Position numbers and translations under genes: made by a program. From Paracentrotus lividus (taxonomy: Eukaryota > Echinodermata > Echinoidea > Camarodonta > Echinidae), in contig CALNVZ010000174.1 in assembly GCA_940671915.1 (NCBI GenBank), positions 74,139,831 through 74,203,830 of the forward strand: a stretch of 64,000 bases of DNA, read 5' to 3'. Under the pieces are notes generated by a model that did not search any database, was not told where the DNA came from, and worked only from the letters and a program-made list of their open reading frames with translations. Shown here piece by piece: positions 59,501-64,000 of this stretch. Numbering within the stretch: position 1 is the first letter of the stretch; the number at the start of each line of letters is the position of its first letter.

Positions 59501-59634
59501 TCTTCTTTTCTTGGTTCCTCTTGACGTGTAATCTTTTCCCTTATAACCTGTATCTGTTGGGCGAGTAGGTCCCTTACGGACTCCCTGGTCGTTAGAGCTG
59601 AAAGCCTCTCAAGCTCCTGGCAGTCAAGTTCATT
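56342..59634 (-). CDS. CACYBP: Calcyclin-binding protein / Siah-interacting protein (five exons)
   Basis: Exons at 59334-59634, 58455-58551, 57956-58052, 57112-57206 and 56342-56504 join in phase and end in TAG. They give 250 residues upstream of the stop, not counting any earlier exon (the human protein has ~228). The N-terminal helical part has VRDLLAQQIQVIREK. The central CS (p23-like) domain starts at the split codon before WDQSPKFVKVYVTLNG and runs through RVRKADCIHQLVMNSLLQ to NWEYLTQTEKKSK. The C-terminal SGS domain has DPSSGIMDLMKQMYDDGDDD then MKRTIAQAW. In vertebrates the protein is an adaptor that links Siah1 and Skp1 in beta-catenin ubiquitination and binds S100 proteins. A Lys/Glu/Ser-rich linker (residues ~43-85) is longer than in mammals. 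The start codon is in an upstream exon. Intron 1 holds a LINE relic in the same orientation. Confidence 0.93.
57112..57206 (-). CDS. CACYBP: CACYBP exon (end of CS domain)
   Basis: Acceptor TTTTTTGTAG and donor GTATGT. Phase 0 in, phase 2 out. It encodes VKSDSIVLLMKKSEEKNWEY and LTQTEKKSKQK, matching the human VKTDTVLILCRKK...WDYLTQ region. Confidence 0.92.
57956..58052 (-). CDS. CACYBP: CACYBP exon (CS domain middle)
   Basis: Acceptor TCTTTTTCAG and donor GTATGT. Phase 2 in, phase 0 out. It encodes VSLRVRKADCIHQLVMNSLL and QQIIPDKSHHK. Confidence 0.9.
58455..58551 (-). CDS. CACYBP: CACYBP exon (CS domain start)
   Basis: Acceptor ACGTGTAG and donor GTAAGA. Phase 1 in, phase 2 out. It encodes WDQSPKFVKVYVTLNGVQSL and PKEDITVEYTS. 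Confidence 0.93.
59334..59634 (-). CDS. CACYBP: CACYBP exon (N-terminal Siah-interacting part and linker)
   Basis: The acceptor TTTTCTCTACAG lies just before 59634 and the donor is GTATGA. Phase 0 in, phase 1 out, 301 bases. An ATG 15 bases upstream of the exon lies inside the intron's pyrimidine tract and is not the start. The exon begins at the same protein position as the second coding exon I expect for vertebrate genes. Confidence 0.9.
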
Positions 59635-60570
59635 CTGTAGAGAAAACACATTCTTTGTTATTTTTTTTTCATTATGAAACTTTGCAATGTAGCTCCAAAC
59701 TCCATATTTATAATGCCACCCTGGCCAAGTACGTATACCAGTCTTGTGTGCTTAGCTGATATCAGAGCTACCAAGTCTCACACATTTTGAGTGAGACTCA
59801 AGCATTTAGGGTCCGTCTCATAATATCACGCAGAACACCCATTTTCTTACGAAAAAAAAAGAAAGAAGTTATGGAATTTTACCATTTAAGAGCTTCAAAA
59901 CCCTAAAAATCAGCAGTTTTGTTGTGCATCAAGCCCTGTTAGTCAAGTGCGATGTTTGCATGCAGGTGATCGTCATATGCAAGATAGCATGCTGAAGGTG
60001 TAGGGTGCCTGTGCGTCTCCTTTGTGAACAAACTACATGCGCGCACTGCTTCCAAACACGATGCGAATTCTCAACAAATGTTTTCTTTGAACTTGGCATC
60101 TCTGTGATATTGTTCACCTAAAATGTAGAGTTGCATGAGGCACCCCGGCCCCGCCCCCAAAAAACAGAACAAGAAAACAATAACTGAAACACACAATATA
60201 AAATATATGGTACAAACCAGCCTTTTTTAGTTTCAGACAAAGTGCATGCAATTTGCACCGAAAATCGTGCATCAATGTCAAGACTGCTGGTGAGATGGTG
60301 GTGAAGAACTGCCCCCATATTTTGTCAAAATTTTAACCTGTAACTCTTGTCGAACAAAATAATAAAATTTACCTAGGGCCTACCATGCCTACAGGATTAA
60401 ATTTCTTTTAAATGGAAGCAGCAGTTTACAAGGCATGGAAGGGTAAGACACTTGGTCATTGTGAATTTAAGAATTATGTAGTATGAGTTGCATGAAGAAC
60501 ATTAATTTACTTCTTAAAAAAAATGGGTTTGAAATCGTCGCACAGCGTATCATTGGTTTATAGCCTTCTA

Positions 60571-62710
60571 ATAATAATAATAATATATAGGATGTTATTG
60601 TTCATCATCATCATACATAAAAAACCAAGGACAAACAGTCAGGGACCGATAATTGTCTTGGGTACATCAAAAATACGAATAAGTGGAATACATAGGTGAT
60701 ATTATTGCACAAATAACAAATTAACAACATAACAAAAACAGATTGCAAAAGACAATTAAACATAGAAGGTCAAGTCTACTTAGAAAAAATAAAGAAATTC
60801 ATATTAACACAACTAAATTTAAGGGCACAGTCATAAATAAAGTTAAAGTTAACAAGAAAATGATACCCGAGGTCAAAGTTTATATGTGTAATGTTCAGTA
60901 ATAAGATAATTCAACAAAAGAGCAATTAATACCAAGAAGAAAATATATATATCCCTGAAGAGAAAGGAGAGAAAAGGACAGAAGAAAGAAAAGAAGAAAG
61001 AGGAATTAAAAAAGGGGCGAAAGTGAAGAGAGAGAGAGAGAGAGAGAGAGAGAAGAAGAGAGAGAGAGAGAGAGAGAGGAATAAGAGGAAGGGAAGTAAG
61101 AGGTATACAAAAGGACAGGGAATTAATCAGTACAAAGTTAAAGAGAGTATTCTCAAGAACAACTAAGTACATTGTTATGTGTTACTATCAGTTGAACCAG
61201 TTAAACAAGATATCATTAAATACACAGAGTGTGGAACTATAACATTGTGAGAAAACCTTATGATGAATTATTAATTTCAAAGTAAATCGAGAAAAGTTAA
61301 ACAAGTGTATGTAGATCCGAATCGAGGCTGTTACAGTTAACAAAGCTATACAGGCCAAGTACAAAGTACATAATCAAATTCCGATTCATATTGAGTCTTG
61401 AAGTACAAGGATATTCCAAGAAATAGAGGAGAGGGAAAGAGGGAAGAACAAGAGGGAGATAGGAGAAAGGAAAAAGAATGGGAAGAGAAGTGGTAAGGCA
61501 AAAGCAAGGAGGGAAAGCTATAGAGAGGACAACAAGAATGAGAGAAGAGGGAGAGAAAGAGAGAGAGAGGGGGAATATCAGTACAAGCAAAACAGCAAGA
61601 AAAGTAAGGTGAAGTACAGTACAGTACATACCTACTGCAACCAGTAAGCATTTAAGCATTAAACATTATACTCATAAAGGAATTCAAGTACATGTGAATT
61701 TGTTACAGAAAGTAGTCAAAAAGTAGGCCTACATTAATTTCATAGTGTTGATTATCTTCACTGCCTGAGGTATGAAGGAGTTTTGGTACCTGGAGGTACG
61801 GCAAGCTGGTTGGCAGAGAGGAGGATTGTTTCGCAATTGTCGATAATTGGGTAGGAGTCCCTACGAGGAGGGAGCATAGAAACATGTCTGGATTGCAATA
61901 GAGATTTGACAAAATTTGTGAATAACTGTTGGCGTCTATCTGCAAGGATGGGATATCTAAAAGCTCAAGGGCATGAAGATAATCAACATAGTTATGACCT
62001 AGTATAATACGACAAGCCCTTTTCTGGACACGTTCAATTCTACTGGATTGGTTAGCTGTAAGGGATGTTGACCCAAACCGGGGAGGCATATTCAACTAAA
62101 GGTCGAATATACATGATATAAATTGCAACCAGATCATCGAGTGAGCATTAAGCTTCCTAAGGACAACAGAGCATATAGAACGCCTGTGATGCCGTTTTTG
62201 ATGGTATTTTCTACTTGCAAGTCCCATTTCATGTTGGACTGTATATTTACCCCTAATAGCTTTACAGCTTCAACAGACTCAAGGACAGAATTCCCAATGC
62301 TAACTTCAGGCATCACAATCTGGTTCCGTAGAAAAGAAACATGTAATACTTTACACTTCTCTGGTTTGGGGGTCATTTGGTTATCAACAGAACAATCATT
62401 AATCAAGGACAGATGATGTTTGCAACCTAGAAGGTTGAGATTTATGTCTTATTCAGCTATAGTCAGTCATCGACATATTTTCCATCTCAAGGGTGTCGAA
62501 GTTGCAACATCATAATCATGACCAAGAAACAGGACGGGGCCAAGTCTCGTGCCTTCGGGACACCGCATGTTATAGCAGAGGACTCCACGTAAGAGTAGAA
62601 CCTAAGCGAACACATTGGGATCTGTTCTCTAAGTAGCTACATAGGAGACGAACTGTACCAGGTTTAGTACCTAAACCCAGTATTCTACGATACAGGGCAC
62701 AGCTTGCGCG
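60571..62710 (-). pseudogene. Non-LTR retrotransposon relic in CACYBP intron 1
   Basis: On the minus strand the order is LLCSYLENRSQCVRLGS (near 62600), PEGTRLGPVLF (frameshifted), the active-site YVDD at 62466-62477, PKPEKCKVLHVSF, VEAVKLLGVNI, then RIERVQKRACRIILG and YLHALELLDIPSLQ (61703-62095). Stops and frameshifts break it at several places. The 3' UTR contains a purine/pyrimidine GA tract (60960-61080, and 61430-61575) and ends in an ATT-rich repeat near 60571. It is the same general kind of LINE as 11851-13287. Confidence 0.85.
61021..61080. repeat. (GA)n microsatellite in LINE 3' UTR
   Basis: Nearly pure GA dinucleotides, with a further purine-rich stretch at 61430-61575. Confidence 0.9.
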
Positions 62711-62824
62711 TAACAGCGGGCTATTTGCAAACCCTACTACAAGCACAAAAAGCATGAGCCAATTTTTTCCCCCTCCCCAATGAAAAACCTGAACATTCAG
62801 AAAATGGAATCTTCTGAGCTGACT

Positions 62825-62930
62825 GAAGCGTAGATCTACAGTCTGTGTCAAATAAAATGGTACAAGTGGAAAACGTTTTTTTATAGTACTATGGAAATTA
62901 ATCACAGCCTGCTATTGTTTGGTATTTTCA
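62825..62930. repeat. Dispersed repeat fragment, partner at 38987-39080
   Basis: CTGTGTCAAATAAAATGGTAC and GTGGAAAACGTTTTTTTAT correspond to the copy near 38990. No further structure was recognised. Confidence 0.55.
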
Positions 62931-62949
62931 AAAAGCAGGAAGATCAGGG

Positions 62950-63344
62950 GCCGTATTCCATAAACTATACTTGAGCAATTTGTCTTAAGTCTAAATATTT
63001 TTCTAAGATTTTGTCCGTGAAAAAAAATTTCTTAGCCTTTATACCAAACACGTTAAGCACTTTGCCTGAGGTCAGAAAGCATCAAGCAAAAGTCTGAATT
63101 TTATTAATATCGTCATTTTTAATTTTTGTGGTCTTTTGAGCTTGCCATATATAATCAACATTAAAGTTAAGATACTAGGTAGTAGGCTTAAAGTTAGGAT
63201 AAAATTCTCATTTTTTTTAATGTGCGATTTGAAGGCGCAATTCCATTTAAGACTTTTGACTTGGCAAAAATCTAAGAATTTATGCTTCACTGCCAAAAAT
63301 AGGCCCGGACAGAATTCTTAGTAAGGCGTATTTATGGAATACGC
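62950..63344. mobile_element. Possible MITE with GCCGTATTCCATAAA ends
   Basis: GCCGTATTCCATAAA at the left and TTTATGGAATACGC at the right are inverted, and AATTTGTCTTAAG-like text has a weak inverted partner near 63315. The target duplication is unclear. Confidence 0.45.
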
Positions 63345-63764
63345 ATTTTAAAGATAAGCAAAAATGCTTTATTAACCCTTTTCAAATATTAAAGTGGATG
63401 TAAGATCAAATGAACTATGCGCCTCATCCAATCAGAGAACAGTGTTTTGATGATGTCAGAACAAGTCAAATATGCGATGATTGTGTTCCTTGGGTCAAGA
63501 AAACCTTTAATAAGCCAATTTGTCAAATTGAAATATAATTTTGTAACGTGTAACACTGCACGTTTGCATTGTCCAATCGGAAAACAGTATTTTGCTGATG
63601 TCATTCTCATATGTAGGTACTCTCAGATAAAAAGCAAAAATGCTCTGACAGTCACAAATCATACATTAAAAAAAAGTTTAATGTTTCATTTAGCATGTAC
63701 ATGACTTAAAACTCACTTTAAAATCTCAGAAAGCGCAAAAAAACAGCTAAAACAGCTCACTTAC

Positions 63765-63881
63765 CGTGTTGAAAATTTCAATGAGAAAGCCGTCTCTGCA
63801 TGAGCTATCGATAGTCCAAACGATCATCATGTGTGCGTCATGTGAGCCTAATAGGGCTTCTGTACAGCAGGCACGGGACAT
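63765..63881 (-). CDS. Candidate first coding exon of CACYBP
   Basis: The open frame starts at ATG 63881, after an in-frame upstream stop, and runs 39 codons to a consensus donor ACG/GTAAGTGAG at 63764. It leaves in phase 0, as the 59634 acceptor requires. The peptide (ALLGSHDAHMMIVWTIDS and DGFLIEIFNT inside it) does not look like the short acidic start of known CacyBP. It may therefore be a lineage-specific N-terminus, a non-coding first exon, or unrelated. The true first exon could also lie beyond the window edge. Confidence 0.35.
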
Positions 63882-64000
63882 GCCGACACGCGCAGAAAAC
63901 GAGAAAAATTCACGGAAAAATCAAAGGAGGATCGTTTGACTGTTACTTTGACAAGCCATTTCTATGCCTCTAAATTCTAATAGTTTGTTTATTGGGGGAC

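Overview
This is animal nuclear DNA. It is AT-rich and intron-bearing, and most of it is non-coding sequence filled with transposon relics, minisatellites and simple repeats. The three reverse-transcriptase relics, the many palindromic DNA-transposon derivatives, the long arrays carrying TGACCTTTGACC units, the rhodopsin-class receptor and the farnesoic-acid-methyltransferase-like exon fit a marine invertebrate, most likely an echinoderm such as a sea urchin. That taxonomic call is an inference from composition and gene style. No bacterial gene, operon or CRISPR array is present.

Protein-coding content is sparse. The best gene is CACYBP/SIP (calcyclin-binding protein) on the minus strand at 56342-59634. 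Five exons are recoverable with consensus splice sites and a continuous reading phase, and a possible extra 5' exon lies at 63765-63881. Two phase-compatible exons at 1690-1799 and 7360-7602 (plus strand) form the C-terminal end of an unrecognised tyrosine-rich protein. At 17102-18178 (minus) there is an intronless seven-transmembrane receptor with a single in-frame stop before TM5. One exon at 28979-29206 (minus) resembles the farnesoic acid O-methyltransferase-like domain. An EGF-like terminal exon at 43403-43506 (minus) has one phase-matched exon, and perhaps two, upstream of it.

The rest of the window is layered mobile DNA. One ~1 kb palindromic family (ends CACTGTYCGTCATAAAG, TA target duplication) is present in four copies (1-867, 25509-26521, 34037-35099, 40015-40988) plus a split fragment. 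Other inverted-repeat elements lie at 1870-2877, 2884-3878, 4541-7267, 8807-9822, 10857-15500, 13909-14220, 14223-15036, 19564-20016, 23427-24192, 24282-26855, 30870-31853, 36781-37413, 42544-42957, 49781-49943 and 51540-52294. The last has TTAA ends like piggyBac. Many are nested, and in several cases a second copy in the window shows the empty site. A ~9.7 kb structure with ~450 bp inverted arms spans 30268-40001 and encloses several of these, including a palindrome with interstitial (TTAGGG)n at its centre.

Non-LTR retrotransposon relics lie at 11851-13287 (minus), 48505-49109 plus 51030-51320 (plus, split by a later insertion) and 60571-62710 (minus, inside CACYBP intron 1). A tRNA-derived SINE-like unit lies at 48087-48275. 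Tandem arrays occur at 22489-23262 (26 bp unit), 27584-28015 (~65 bp), 41230-42470 (~148 bp), 47035-47830 (30 bp) and 53985-54870 (~150 bp).
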